Below the pieces are notes generated by a model. It saw only the letters and a program-made list of their open reading frames with translations. It did not search any database and was not told the DNA's origin. The position numbers and the translations under genes are program-made. From the NCBI GenBank assembly GCA_017983775.1, contig JAGOAT010000006.1, forward strand, positions 1-36,910: 36,910 nt of DNA. Reading direction: 5' to 3'. Below are positions 15,828 to 23,764 of the stretch, one piece after another; positions within the stretch are counted from its first letter, which is position 1, and the number at the start of each line of letters is the position of its first letter. The DNA comes from Candidatus Saccharibacteria bacterium. GTDB taxonomy: Bacteria; Patescibacteriota; Saccharimonadia; JAGOAT01.

Positions 15828-16379
15828 ATGGATTCAACAATACTAGCTAAAGAGCTAGACAAAACTTTGCTATTCTTAGACCAAGAATTGGGTCAAATTC
15901 GTGACGGTAGGGCTAGTGCTAGCCTGGTAGATACCCTCAAAGTACCAGTCTACGGTCAGCAACTACCCCTCAATCAGACTAGTAATATTACTGTGCCCGA
16001 TCCACAAACAATCTTTATCGAGCCCTGGGACAAAACCAATCTGGAGGCTATCGAAAAAGCAATTTCAGAGAATAATGCCCTAGGTATTAACCCTAGTAAT
16101 GATGGTAATCGAATTATTCTCAAGATTCCTGCTATGACTGAGGAAGTTAGACTGGGTCTAGTCAAGTTGATTGCAGAGAAGCAGGAGCAAGCCATGGTAG
16201 CACTTCGTCAACAGCGTCAAGCTGCCCATAAGGAAGTCAAAGCCCAAGAAAAAGATAAACTAATTAGCGAAGATCAAGCATCAGACCTCAAAGATCAGAT
16301 TGAAAAAACCTGCCAAGACTACACTGCCAAAATAAAACGAACAATCGAGGTCAAGCAAACAGCTATTAAATCTATTTAA
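15828..16379 (+). CDS. frr: Ribosome recycling factor
   Basis: RRF splits post-termination ribosomes together with EF-G. The 183-residue protein matches the family throughout: IRDGRASASLVDTLKVPVYG, then NDGNRIILKIPAMTEEVR, then a helical tail with ALRQQRQAAHKEVK. The ATG lies two bases after the tsf stop without a Shine-Dalgarno sequence, so it probably depends on coupled translation. In related bacteria pyrH usually sits between tsf and frr; here it is absent. Confidence 0.96.
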   Translation: MDSTILAKELDKTLLFLDQELGQIRDGRASASLVDTLKVPVYGQQLPLNQTSNITVPDPQTIFIEPWDKTNLEAIEKAISENNALGINPSNDGNRIILKIPAMTEEVRLGLVKLIAEKQEQAMVALRQQRQAAHKEVKAQEKDKLISEDQASDLKDQIEKTCQDYTAKIKRTIEVKQTAIKSI

Positions 16380-17066
16380 ATGATTTTACCTAACCATATT
16401 GCCTTTATTTTAGATGGTCATCGTAGATGGGCAAAAGCCAATGGTAAACCTCCCCTATTAGGTCATCAGGCAGGATATGACAATTTTATAGAAATTGCTA
16501 ATTCATGTTATGACAAGGGCATCAAGATTGTTTCAGCCTATGCTTTCTCTCAAAAGAACTGGAAAAGAAGTCAGGATGAAGTGGGCTATCTAATGAAATT
16601 ATTTGCAAAATCTTTTAGCCACAAAAAACTAGACCAGATTATCAAAAGGGGTATCAGGGTAATATTCCTTGGTCGTAGAACTGAGCTTGACAAAAGCTTA
16701 GTAAAAAAAATGACCGAACTCGAGAATCAGACCAGCAATAATCAAGATGGCGTTCTAGCAATCCTCATTGATTACGATGGTAGAGCAGAAATAATCGAAG
16801 CTGCTAAAAAACTAAAAGAAACAAATCAAGAAATATCTGAACAAAACCTTCAGCAAGCAATGTGGAGTAGCCAAGTAGCCGATCCAGACCTAATAATAAG
16901 GACTTCGGGCGAGCAGAGATTATCTGGATTTTGGCTATGGGGCAGTAGCTATAGTGAGTTTGCTTTTATTGACAAGAACTGGCCTGACTTTGATTTACAA
17001 GATCTGGAAAATGTCTTGAAAGACTATAGCTCTAGAGAGAGAAGATATGGAGCAGGACAAGCATGA
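16380..17066 (+). CDS. uppS: Isoprenyl transferase (undecaprenyl diphosphate synthase family)
   Basis: Cis-prenyltransferases build the C55 lipid carrier for peptidoglycan and other wall polymers. The 228-residue protein has the family signatures. The catalytic Asp12 is in LDGHRRW, then GHQAG, YAFSQKNWKRS, and the C-terminal RTSGEQRLSGF and WPDF segments. The usual DGN-x-RW motif is DGH-R-RW, an Asn-to-His change in the diphosphate-binding loop. The ATG starts on the base after the frr stop. The next gene, rseP, overlaps by four bases. Confidence 0.93.
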   Translation: MILPNHIAFILDGHRRWAKANGKPPLLGHQAGYDNFIEIANSCYDKGIKIVSAYAFSQKNWKRSQDEVGYLMKLFAKSFSHKKLDQIIKRGIRVIFLGRRTELDKSLVKKMTELENQTSNNQDGVLAILIDYDGRAEIIEAAKKLKETNQEISEQNLQQAMWSSQVADPDLIIRTSGEQRLSGFWLWGSSYSEFAFIDKNWPDFDLQDLENVLKDYSSRERRYGAGQA

Positions 17067-18145
17067 GCATCCTTATAGCTATCGTCACCTTCTCGATATT
17101 GGTATTACTTCACGAATTTGGGCATTTTATTTCAGCCAGAAGGGCAGGGATTCGAGTTGATGAATTTGGCATTGGTTTTCCTCCCAAAATCTGGGGTATT
17201 AAGCGCAAAGGAACACTATATAGCATCAACCTCTTGCCAATCGGTGGTTTTGTCAAGATTGCCGGAGAAGATAGCCAGGAGTCTGGACCCGACAGCTTTG
17301 TGGCTGCTAGCACCTATCACCAACTTCGAACATTGCTTGCTGGAGTATTAATCAATTTCTTAATTGGTTGGCTGATCCTAACCGGTCTTTTAATCAATGG
17401 TCTACCTTCACTAATTTTTCCTTTTGACATTAGTCAACTTGGTCATATTAAGGGTCAATTGGTTGAAACTACCCAACCAAAAGTCATTTATGTAGCTCCT
17501 GATTCTCCAGCTAGCCAGATAGAACTTGAGTCCGGGGATCAAATCATCAAAATTAATGATCAACAGGTTACCAATCAAAACCTTAGCCATCTGACCGAAC
17601 AGTTTGCTGGTCAAGATATCCAATTAGGATACTTAACTCACGGTCAAGTAACTGAACAAAATTTAACCTTAGCTAGCCCCGAAGCAGACTCAGGCAAGCT
17701 AGGTGTAATTATTGAACAACAATGGAGCTATCGTCCTCTAGATGCTGCCTATGCTAGCCTGGTAATAATTATTAAATCCTTCAAGCTTACCTTAGAAACA
17801 ATTGCCTCACTAATCACTGGCATTTTTATAGATAACCATGATGGTGACCAATTGACCAATTCGGTAACTGGGCCGGTAGGGATTGTTTCGGTCTTTCGTA
17901 GTAGCCTCAAGTTAGGATTTAGCTATGTGCTAGCCTTGACAGCCGCTATCTCTATTTCACTCGGTATTATGAATACGCTACCTTTACCCGCGCTTGATGG
18001 CGGTAGAGCCCTAATCGTAATTCTTCGGAAAATTGGAATCAAAATTGGTGATAAGTTTGAGCTTTACTATCACGGAACAGGGATGGTCATCCTACTTATT
18101 CTTATGGCATTAATCACGATCCGCGACATCCGCAACTTCTTCTAG
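17063..18145 (+). CDS. rseP: Site-2 protease RseP (M50 metalloprotease)
   Basis: This intramembrane zinc protease releases or clears membrane-anchored regulators and signal-peptide remnants. The 360-residue protein has the active-site HEFGH (17-21) in the first membrane helix, a second helix near 88-115, one PDZ domain (about 150-215, with DSPASQIELESGDQIIKIN) and the C-terminal metal-binding LPLPALDGGRAL followed by a final helix. Overlap with uppS by four bases shows coupling. Together with htrA it would give a minimal envelope proteolysis set; no anti-sigma substrate is visible here. Confidence 0.95.
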   Translation: MSILIAIVTFSILVLLHEFGHFISARRAGIRVDEFGIGFPPKIWGIKRKGTLYSINLLPIGGFVKIAGEDSQESGPDSFVAASTYHQLRTLLAGVLINFLIGWLILTGLLINGLPSLIFPFDISQLGHIKGQLVETTQPKVIYVAPDSPASQIELESGDQIIKINDQQVTNQNLSHLTEQFAGQDIQLGYLTHGQVTEQNLTLASPEADSGKLGVIIEQQWSYRPLDAAYASLVIIIKSFKLTLETIASLITGIFIDNHDGDQLTNSVTGPVGIVSVFRSSLKLGFSYVLALTAAISISLGIMNTLPLPALDGGRALIVILRKIGIKIGDKFELYYHGTGMVILLILMALITIRDIRNFF

Positions 18146-18157
18146 TTAAAAACCATC

Positions 18158-18787
18158 ATGACATTTGAGCCAAATCCAACTGACTGTTCTGGCGAGCAAA
18201 AACCACCCCCTGACTTTGACAGATTGAATCTGATCCCAGTTGTTGATCGAATTATTTTGCCCGAAAAAGCCGATTACTGTCTAGTCCCAATTACTGATAC
18301 AAATACTAATCAGATTGAAGCTTACCACCCTAGAGATCTACTTGAGTTAATCAATCATCATAATAAGCCTGATGATAACATTACACAGGCTCAAACAGTA
18401 ATCCGATTGATCCAAGAATACTGCAAATCAGATATCGAATTAGCCATCAAGCTAGCTTTGATTATCCGACCCTTTGCCAATTATAAATTACTATCAATAG
18501 CAGAATTAAGGGAAGATCTCAAAGTAAACCCGAATGATAAATTGATTGATGGTGATCAAGGGGTAACCTATTGGAAGATTGATCTAAATTACCTAATATC
18601 AAAGATTAATATTCTTATTAATAAAATTGATCAAGAAAGACTGAATATTTATCTCAGTAGCCTATCAACTATACTTAATGGCCTTCATCCTGATCAGTCC
18701 CCTAAAAATGCAGTTAGGAGATGTTTCCTTCGTCAACAAATATCTAGAATACTCAAAGCCATATGTTACTTACATCATTCCAGATAA
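18158..18787 (+). CDS. Hypothetical protein, 209 residues
   Basis: I do not recognise this protein. It has no signal peptide or clear membrane span. It starts with a proline-rich stretch (CSGEQKPPPDFDR), and much of the rest looks helical, with a hydrophobic helix around residues 95-112 and a basic C terminus (RRCFLRQQISRILKAICYLHH). It follows rseP by 12 bases without a Shine-Dalgarno sequence, so it is probably the last gene of the rpsB operon. In many bacteria proS occupies this place, but nothing of that family is visible. Confidence 0.6.
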   Translation: MTFEPNPTDCSGEQKPPPDFDRLNLIPVVDRIILPEKADYCLVPITDTNTNQIEAYHPRDLLELINHHNKPDDNITQAQTVIRLIQEYCKSDIELAIKLALIIRPFANYKLLSIAELREDLKVNPNDKLIDGDQGVTYWKIDLNYLISKINILINKIDQERLNIYLSSLSTILNGLHPDQSPKNAVRRCFLRQQISRILKAICYLHHSR

Positions 18788-18853
18788 ACCACCTCAGGGC
18801 TTTGAGGGCAAATCGTTTTCTATCCTCTTTCAAATCCTCAAATACAAAAATAC

Positions 18854-18882
18854 TTGACCCCAACATAAATACCCTGTATACT
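18854..18882 (+). promoter_or_regulatory. Consensus promoter upstream of secE hairpin
   Basis: TTGACC (18854-18859) and TATACT (18877-18882) are separated by exactly 17 bases. Transcription would begin near 18889, directly at the foot of the hairpin at 18890-18909. Confidence 0.55.
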
Positions 18883-18889
18883 TGACATA

Positions 18890-18909
18890 GGCCTTAGAAG
18901 GCTTTTTTT
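18890..18909 (+). terminator. Intrinsic terminator or attenuator before secE
   Basis: The stem AGGCCT/AGGCTT (one G-U pair) with loop TAGA is followed by seven T. It could end the rpsB operon. However, it sits just after a good promoter and just before the secE -10 box, so an attenuator is also possible. Confidence 0.6.
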
Positions 18910-18914
18910 ATTGG

Positions 18915-18920
18915 TAAAAT
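18915..18920 (+). promoter_or_regulatory. secE proximal -10 box
   Basis: TAAAAT ends 5 bases before ATG 18926, matching the leaderless pattern. The -35 is poor (TTAGAA, 15-base spacing). This supports 18926 rather than the TTG at 18911 as start. Confidence 0.45.
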
Positions 18921-18925
18921 TTATT

Positions 18926-19147
18926 ATGAAGAGCAAAGCCAACCAAGTAAATATCTTTAAAAGAATTGGAGATTTTTTTTCCAATTACACTGAAGAGGCT
19001 CGCAAAGTTACCTGGCCAAGTCGCCCGGAAATTATCAGGGTTACAATCATGGTGATCATAGTAACAATTATCAGTGCTACGATTATATTTATCCTTAATC
19101 GTATTTTTGACATATCATTAACAAGGTTTATCGAAATCAATGGCTAA
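18926..19147 (+). CDS. secE: Preprotein translocase subunit SecE
   Basis: SecE clamps SecY in the SecYEG translocon. The 73-residue protein has the cytoplasmic amphipathic motif EEARKVTWPSRPEII and one membrane helix (about 42-62), the minimal one-span form. I chose the ATG at 18926 over an upstream TTG because of the -10 position. Its 3' end overlaps nusG by eight bases. The order secE-nusG-rplK-rplA is the widely conserved one. Confidence 0.95.
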   Translation: MKSKANQVNIFKRIGDFFSNYTEEARKVTWPSRPEIIRVTIMVIIVTIISATIIFILNRIFDISLTRFIEING

Positions 19148-19703
19148 ATATAGATTCAAAGAACGTTCAATTAGAGACAATAATCCTCATTGGTACATTG
19201 TTCATACTTACTCAGGCTACGAAGATGTAGTAAAAACAAACCTAGAACAAAGAATTGAGTCAATGGATATGTCTGAAAAGATCTTTGAGGTAGTTGTTCC
19301 CAAGGAAAAACGTATTGAGATCAAGAACGGTAAAAGAAAAGTAGTCGAACGCAAAATTTTCCCAGGATATATTATGGTCTACATGGTTATCAATGACGAC
19401 TCTTGGTATGTTGTTCGTAATACGCCTAATGTCACTGGTTTTGTAGGTTCAGGAGTAGATCCAACCCCTATGGCTGATGCTGAAGTTAAGTCTATTCGCA
19501 AACGTATGGGAATCGAAAATCCAGTATACGATATTGAATTCAGCGTTGGAGATTTAGTTCATATCATAGATGGTCCCTTCAAAGGATTTGATGGCACCAT
19601 ATCCGAAGTCGACCAGCAAAAGGGCAAAATCACAGTTCTGGTCAATATGTTTGGTCGCGAAACACCAGTAGAATTAGATTCATTACAAGTAAAGAAGGTA
19701 TAA
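19140..19703 (+). CDS. nusG: Transcription termination/antitermination protein NusG
   Basis: NusG binds RNA polymerase and couples it to ribosomes or Rho. The 187-residue protein has the NGN domain (WYIVHTYSGYEDVVKTNL, and FPGYIMVYM near 77-85) and a C-terminal KOW domain (about 130-187, with GDLVHIIDGPFKGFDGTI). The linker has no extra domain. It overlaps secE by eight bases, and the rplK ATG begins two bases after its stop. Confidence 0.97.
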   Translation: MAKYRFKERSIRDNNPHWYIVHTYSGYEDVVKTNLEQRIESMDMSEKIFEVVVPKEKRIEIKNGKRKVVERKIFPGYIMVYMVINDDSWYVVRNTPNVTGFVGSGVDPTPMADAEVKSIRKRMGIENPVYDIEFSVGDLVHIIDGPFKGFDGTISEVDQQKGKITVLVNMFGRETPVELDSLQVKKV

Positions 19704-19704
19704 T

Positions 19705-20133
19705 ATGGCAAGCAAAAAAGTTATCGCAAATCTCAAAATGGTTATCCCCGGTGGTGGAGCAACCCCAGCTCCTCCTGTAGGCTCCAGCCTTGGACAGTAT
19801 GGTGTTAATATGATGGAGTTCATCCAGGCTTTTAATGATGCAACTTCAGATCACAAAGGTCAGCAATTGCCTGTAAAGATTAAGATTTTTGAAGATAAAT
19901 CGTTCAAGTTTAGCTACAGCCTAACGCCTGCAGATCAAATGATTCTAGCTGAGCTAGGAATCAAAAAAGGCTCCGGAGAACCCAACAAAAATAAGGTCGC
20001 TAGTCTAACAGATCAGCAGTTGACCAAGATTGCCGAAGCCAAAATGTCTGACCTCAATGCCAATGACCTAGAAGCTGCCAAAAAAATCATTGCTGGTACA
20101 GCCAAATCCATGGGGATTGAAATTAAAGATTAG
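19705..20133 (+). CDS. rplK: Large ribosomal subunit protein uL11
   Basis: uL11 forms the GTPase-associated centre with 23S rRNA and the stalk. The 142-residue protein is full length with the signatures PGGGATPAPPVGSSLGQYGVNMMEF, PVKIKIFEDKSF and the C-terminal RNA-binding domain ending KSMGIE. A purine-rich AAGAAGG lies upstream inside the nusG end and can serve as Shine-Dalgarno. Confidence 0.97.
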   Translation: MASKKVIANLKMVIPGGGATPAPPVGSSLGQYGVNMMEFIQAFNDATSDHKGQQLPVKIKIFEDKSFKFSYSLTPADQMILAELGIKKGSGEPNKNKVASLTDQQLTKIAEAKMSDLNANDLEAAKKIIAGTAKSMGIEIKD

Positions 20134-20148
20134 ATCAGTTAGTAAGAC

Positions 20149-20181
20149 GTGGGAGATTCTGTCGGGAATCGCTATCACCAC
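20149..20181 (+). promoter_or_regulatory. Candidate L1-binding leader between rplK and rplA
   Basis: The segment folds as GTGG/CCAC closing an asymmetric internal loop and an inner stem GATTC/GAATC with loop TGTCGG. It is immediately followed by the Shine-Dalgarno AAGGA (20186-20190). L1 is known to repress its own operon by binding a similar asymmetric stem-loop in mRNA. The assignment is inference from position and shape. Confidence 0.45.
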
Positions 20182-20196
20182 AAAAAAGGAACTATC

Positions 20197-21018
20197 ATGT
20201 CAAAACCATTAGAAAATCAAGAGGAACCTGTTATTAATCAAGTTGAAAATTCTACCGAGGAACCCAAGAAGGCTAAGGCAATTAAAACTACAAAAAGTCC
20301 TAGTAACAAACCCAAAGATGCAATATCCAAGAAATCCAAGCGTTACCGCAAGGCGGCTGCACAGCTAGGTAAGGCTCTTGAAACACCTCAAGCTTTAGCC
20401 TCCGCCATCAAGCTCTTAAAAGACCTCGACCAGCCAAAATTTGATCCGACCGTAGAACTACACATCCGCCTAGGTGTTGATGTCAAGCATGCTGATCAAA
20501 TAGTTCGTGGGACTGTAACTCTACCTTTCGGTACTGGTAAAACTATCAAGATTTATGCCTTGGTAGAGGCTGCAGATACAGCAGGAGCAATCAAGGCAGG
20601 AGCAATCGAAGCCGAAGAAGAAAAGATTATTGAACAACTCGAAAAAGGACAGCTAGAATTTGATGTGCTAGTAGCCACCCCCTCAAAGATGCCCTTACTC
20701 GGCAAGTATGCCAGAGTACTAGGCCCTAGAGGGTTAATGCCTTCACCAAAAGCTGGAACAGTTACTCAAAACCCGATTGAAGCTATAGGTGAGCTACTGA
20801 AAGGTCGAGTAGAATACAAGACTGATTCTTATGGCATCATTCATATTCCCGTTGGAAAAATTAGTTTTGAAAACCAAGCATTAGTAGATAATGCCCAAAC
20901 TGTGATCAGTGCTATCAAGGCTGCTAAGCCGGGCACAAGCAAGGGTAAATATTTATTAAGTGCTTATTTGACATCCACTATGTCACCTAGTCTAGAGCTA
21001 GAAACTACCAGCTTCTAG
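20197..21018 (+). CDS. rplA: Large ribosomal subunit protein uL1 with N-terminal extension
   Basis: uL1 forms the mobile L1 stalk that handles exiting tRNA and is often an autogenous repressor. I start at ATG 20197, preceded by AAGGA, rather than at the GTG at 20149, which lies in the leader stem. The resulting 273 residues are longer than the usual 225-235. A Lys/Glu/Pro-rich extension of about 44 residues precedes the normal start region (KSKRYRKAAAQLGK). The core shows LPFGTGKTIKIYAL, GKYARVLGPRGLMPSPKAGTV and HIPVGKISF. Many CPR lineages lack L1, so its presence argues for a group that keeps it, such as Saccharibacteria. Confidence 0.95.
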   Translation: MSKPLENQEEPVINQVENSTEEPKKAKAIKTTKSPSNKPKDAISKKSKRYRKAAAQLGKALETPQALASAIKLLKDLDQPKFDPTVELHIRLGVDVKHADQIVRGTVTLPFGTGKTIKIYALVEAADTAGAIKAGAIEAEEEKIIEQLEKGQLEFDVLVATPSKMPLLGKYARVLGPRGLMPSPKAGTVTQNPIEAIGELLKGRVEYKTDSYGIIHIPVGKISFENQALVDNAQTVISAIKAAKPGTSKGKYLLSAYLTSTMSPSLELETTSF

Positions 21019-21077
21019 TGTTTTATTAAGGTGACACACTGCGCAAGCTCACTAGGTTGTGTTATATCCAAAATTTG

Positions 21078-21118
21078 CCAAGTATTTCTTTATACATAGC
21101 TTAAAGTTTGCTACTTGG
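21078..21118. promoter_or_regulatory. Inverted repeat over the tmk -35 region
   Basis: CCAAGTA (21078-21084) and TACTTGG (21112-21118) form a 7-bp dyad whose right arm overlaps the -35 TTGCTA. It could be an operator or simply a weak hairpin after rplA. Confidence 0.3.
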
Positions 21119-21136
21119 ACTGGAGTGCTATAAAAT
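21108..21136 (+). promoter_or_regulatory. tmk promoter
   Basis: TTGCTA (21108-21113) and TAAAAT (21131-21136) are separated by 17 bases. ATG 21143 starts 6 bases later, implying a leaderless mRNA. Confidence 0.55.
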
Positions 21137-21142
21137 AATATC

Positions 21143-21778
21143 ATGATTAATAATCCCAATCTAAAAGCGCGGTATCTGGTAATCGAAGGAGCTGAAGCTT
21201 CTGGTAAATCTACTCAGGTCAAACTACTAATTGAATACCTGACTGACCGCAATATCCCGGCCCAAGCCGTTAGGGAGCCTGGATCTACACCAGCCGGTGA
21301 GGCAATTCGCAATCTCAATCAACATAGTGAATTTGACCTTGACCCAACAACAGAACTATTGCTAGCCTATGCTGCAAGATTAGAACTACTTAAAGAAGTT
21401 GCAAAGTCCCTCAAGGCAGGCTATTGGGTGATTAGTGACAGAAACTACCTCTCGACCTATGCCTATCAAGGCTATGGTCAAGGAATGGATATGTCTACAA
21501 TCGACCAAGTGCACCGGGCTGTAATGCCTGATAATCTAGCACCGGATCATACTTTTGTGATCGATACAAGCTTTGCTACCAATCAAGCTAGACTTGAGTC
21601 ACAAGAAGCAGAATTAGATCGTTTTGAGCGTATGGGTCCAGATTTTCATACTAGAGTACATCGAGGATATCAAGAATTAATTAAGAATCAACCAAATGTT
21701 ACTCGGGTCAACGGCGACCAGACTATTGCAGCAATCCATGCTGATATTGTTAAGCATCTAGATACTAGTCATAGATAG
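21143..21778 (+). CDS. tmk: Thymidylate kinase
   Basis: Tmk phosphorylates dTMP to dTDP. The 211-residue protein starts with VIEGAEASGKST (P-loop at 16-24), has the DR-containing segment DRNYLSTYAYQGYG that contacts dTMP, and the lid/base region LDRFERMGPDFH. It heads a short cluster that also contains glyA and the ThyX-like gene, so the dTMP branch (5,10-methylene-THF supply, methylation, phosphorylation) is located together. tsaC follows 7 bases after its stop. Confidence 0.94.
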   Translation: MINNPNLKARYLVIEGAEASGKSTQVKLLIEYLTDRNIPAQAVREPGSTPAGEAIRNLNQHSEFDLDPTTELLLAYAARLELLKEVAKSLKAGYWVISDRNYLSTYAYQGYGQGMDMSTIDQVHRAVMPDNLAPDHTFVIDTSFATNQARLESQEAELDRFERMGPDFHTRVHRGYQELIKNQPNVTRVNGDQTIAAIHADIVKHLDTSHR

Positions 21779-21785
21779 GTAATTG

Positions 21786-22334
21786 ATGAAATTTACAAAA
21801 GAGCAAGTCCAGCTTTTGATTGATGGTGCTATCGCAGTAATACCCACTGATACAATCTATGGATTTAGTGCCAGCGTCTTTAAGCCTGATGCAATTGAAA
21901 GAATTAAAGCAATCAAGTCTAGGCAGTACACCAAACCTTTCATAATCTTGATCGGAGAAATCTCAGAGTTGCGTGATCTAGGGGTAGATTATCAACCTTA
22001 TATAAAATATATAGATCAGCTTTGGCCAGGACCCAATACTTTGATTTTTCCGTTTCAATCAAATCAACTAGGCTATCTTAACCCCGCCGGCAATACTTTA
22101 GCAATTCGTTTACCAAATCATCCAGAGTTACGACAATTACTTCTTGAAACTGGCCCCCTAGTCTCTACCAGCATTAATCTTGATAAGGGATCTCCTATCA
22201 ATGACCCTGTTCTGATCAATCAACTCTTTTCTAACCAGATTGACATGATGCTTTCCGTGGGTAAACTTATTGCTAATCCTTCGAGCATCTATCAGGTTGA
22301 TCTTCAATCGGACAGATTGATAAAGCTCCGCTAA
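21786..22334 (+). CDS. tsaC: L-threonylcarbamoyladenylate synthase (TsaC/YrdC)
   Basis: The YrdC domain makes threonylcarbamoyl-AMP from threonine, bicarbonate and ATP, the first step of t6A37 tRNA modification. The 182-residue protein is the domain alone, without the C-terminal Sua5 part. Visible motifs are PTDTIYGFSA, IKSRQYTKPF (nucleotide-binding K-x-R), LWPGPNTLIFP and STSIN. I prefer ATG 21786 to the TTG one codon upstream. It follows tmk closely and is probably co-transcribed. Confidence 0.92.
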   Translation: MKFTKEQVQLLIDGAIAVIPTDTIYGFSASVFKPDAIERIKAIKSRQYTKPFIILIGEISELRDLGVDYQPYIKYIDQLWPGPNTLIFPFQSNQLGYLNPAGNTLAIRLPNHPELRQLLLETGPLVSTSINLDKGSPINDPVLINQLFSNQIDMMLSVGKLIANPSSIYQVDLQSDRLIKLR

Positions 22335-22512
22335 TGCCTAGTGCTATTATCCCCTCACATTCTTCCTATTCGGTGTTTAATAATATCAAACTATCAGGTG
22401 TGAATGGTCTGCTGACTAAAGGCAGGTGATGCGCTTGAAATAACAGGATCAATACAACTGGTTGAAGCCAATTGGTAAACCCTCAACACATTTGATACTT
22501 TTGTCAAGGTTT

Positions 22513-22518
22513 TATAAT
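22513..22518 (+). promoter_or_regulatory. glyA -10 box
   Basis: TATAAT with an upstream TTGATA (22492-22497, 15-base spacing). It lies 24 bases before ATG 22543, so here there would be a short untranslated leader without a Shine-Dalgarno sequence. A second box, TAAACT (22533-22538), would give a leaderless start. Confidence 0.4.
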
Positions 22519-22542
22519 ACCCAAAACTAAGTTAAACTATTA

Positions 22543-23748
22543 ATGATGGATAGAGAGGTAGCAGAATTAATTAGACTAGAAGAAGAGCGTCAAGCCAATA
22601 CGCTCAATCTCATTGCCTCCGAAAACCATACCTCCAAGGCAGTTAGAGAAGCTAATGGCTCAATCTTTACCGAAAAATACTCTGAGGGTTATCCTGGCAA
22701 ACGTTATTATGCAGGTTGCGAAATAGTTGATCGTCTTGAATCTCACGCGATTAATTTGGCAAAACAATTATTTGATGTAAACTTCGTAAATCTTCAGCCC
22801 TACTCTGGCTCAAGTGCCAACCTAGCTACCTACGCCGCCCTGGCTGGAGTAGGTGATAAAATCATGGGGCAGGCCTTATCTGATGGTGGACATTTAACCC
22901 ATGGATCTAAGGCTAGCCTAGTATCTAGCTTTTTTAAGTTTGAGCAATACGGAGTCAATCAACAAGGCTGGATTGATTATGATAAGCTTGAAAAATTGGC
23001 CAAGAAATTTCAACCCAAAGTAGTAGTTGCTGGGACTAGTGCATACCCCAGACTAATTGACTGGGACAGATTGAAGAAAATTGCAGATCAAGTCAATGCC
23101 TATTTAGTCGCAGATATTGCTCACTTATCTGGGCTAGTAGCTGGTAAAGCAATCCCTAGTCCAGTAGGAATTGCTGATGTAATCACCTCTACTACCCAGA
23201 AAAGTATCCGTGGCCCAAGAGGCGGAATGATTATGACAAATGATGAAGAACTGGCAATCAAGATTGACCGGGCTGTATTCCCTGGCCTCCAAGGTGGTCC
23301 ACATCAGCATAGTATTGCCGCTAAAGCTCAAGCTTTCCATGAAGCCTTACAGCCAGATTTTACCAATTATGCTTCGCAGGTCATCAAGAATGCACAAGCC
23401 CTTGCAAAAGCTTTGCAAGACCATGGTGTGGAACTTTGGAGCGATGGAACAGATACTCACCTACTAGTATTCAACAGCTATCAAGCCTTTGATCTAACTG
23501 GGCTAGAAAGTAAAGATCTTCTAGCAGATCAAGGTATTATTACCTCTCAAAGTCAAGTACCAAATGATCCCTTACCACCTATCCAATCTTCTGGAATTAG
23601 ATTAGGTACTGCCGCCTTAACTACTCGAGGGATGCGAGAAGAACAAATGACAACAATAGCAGAAATTATTGTCAGAGTCCTAAGAGGGAAAGAGAATCTT
23701 AGATCAGATGTGCTAAGCCTAGCAAAACAATTCAAATTACCAGATTAA
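22543..23748 (+). CDS. glyA: Serine hydroxymethyltransferase
   Basis: This PLP enzyme converts serine and tetrahydrofolate to glycine and 5,10-methylene-THF. The 401-residue protein is normal length with NLIASENHTS, EKYSEGYPGKRYYAG, DIAHLSGLVAGK and the PLP-lysine region TTQKSIRGPRGG. The His usually preceding the lysine (THK) is Gln here, a minor variation. Two ATGs stand in tandem; the first is taken. It precedes the ThyX-like gene by 16 bases. Methylene-THF is the ThyX co-substrate, so the pair makes metabolic sense. Confidence 0.95.
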   Translation: MMDREVAELIRLEEERQANTLNLIASENHTSKAVREANGSIFTEKYSEGYPGKRYYAGCEIVDRLESHAINLAKQLFDVNFVNLQPYSGSSANLATYAALAGVGDKIMGQALSDGGHLTHGSKASLVSSFFKFEQYGVNQQGWIDYDKLEKLAKKFQPKVVVAGTSAYPRLIDWDRLKKIADQVNAYLVADIAHLSGLVAGKAIPSPVGIADVITSTTQKSIRGPRGGMIMTNDEELAIKIDRAVFPGLQGGPHQHSIAAKAQAFHEALQPDFTNYASQVIKNAQALAKALQDHGVELWSDGTDTHLLVFNSYQAFDLTGLESKDLLADQGIITSQSQVPNDPLPPIQSSGIRLGTAALTTRGMREEQMTTIAEIIVRVLRGKENLRSDVLSLAKQFKLPD

Positions 23749-23764
23749 ATAAAGGGGGTAAGTT

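Noticed and set aside
22335-22542. Possible riboswitch before glyA
   Set aside because: There is a small CTGC/GCAG hairpin, but no match that I can see to glycine, THF or SAM riboswitch cores, so it is left unassigned.
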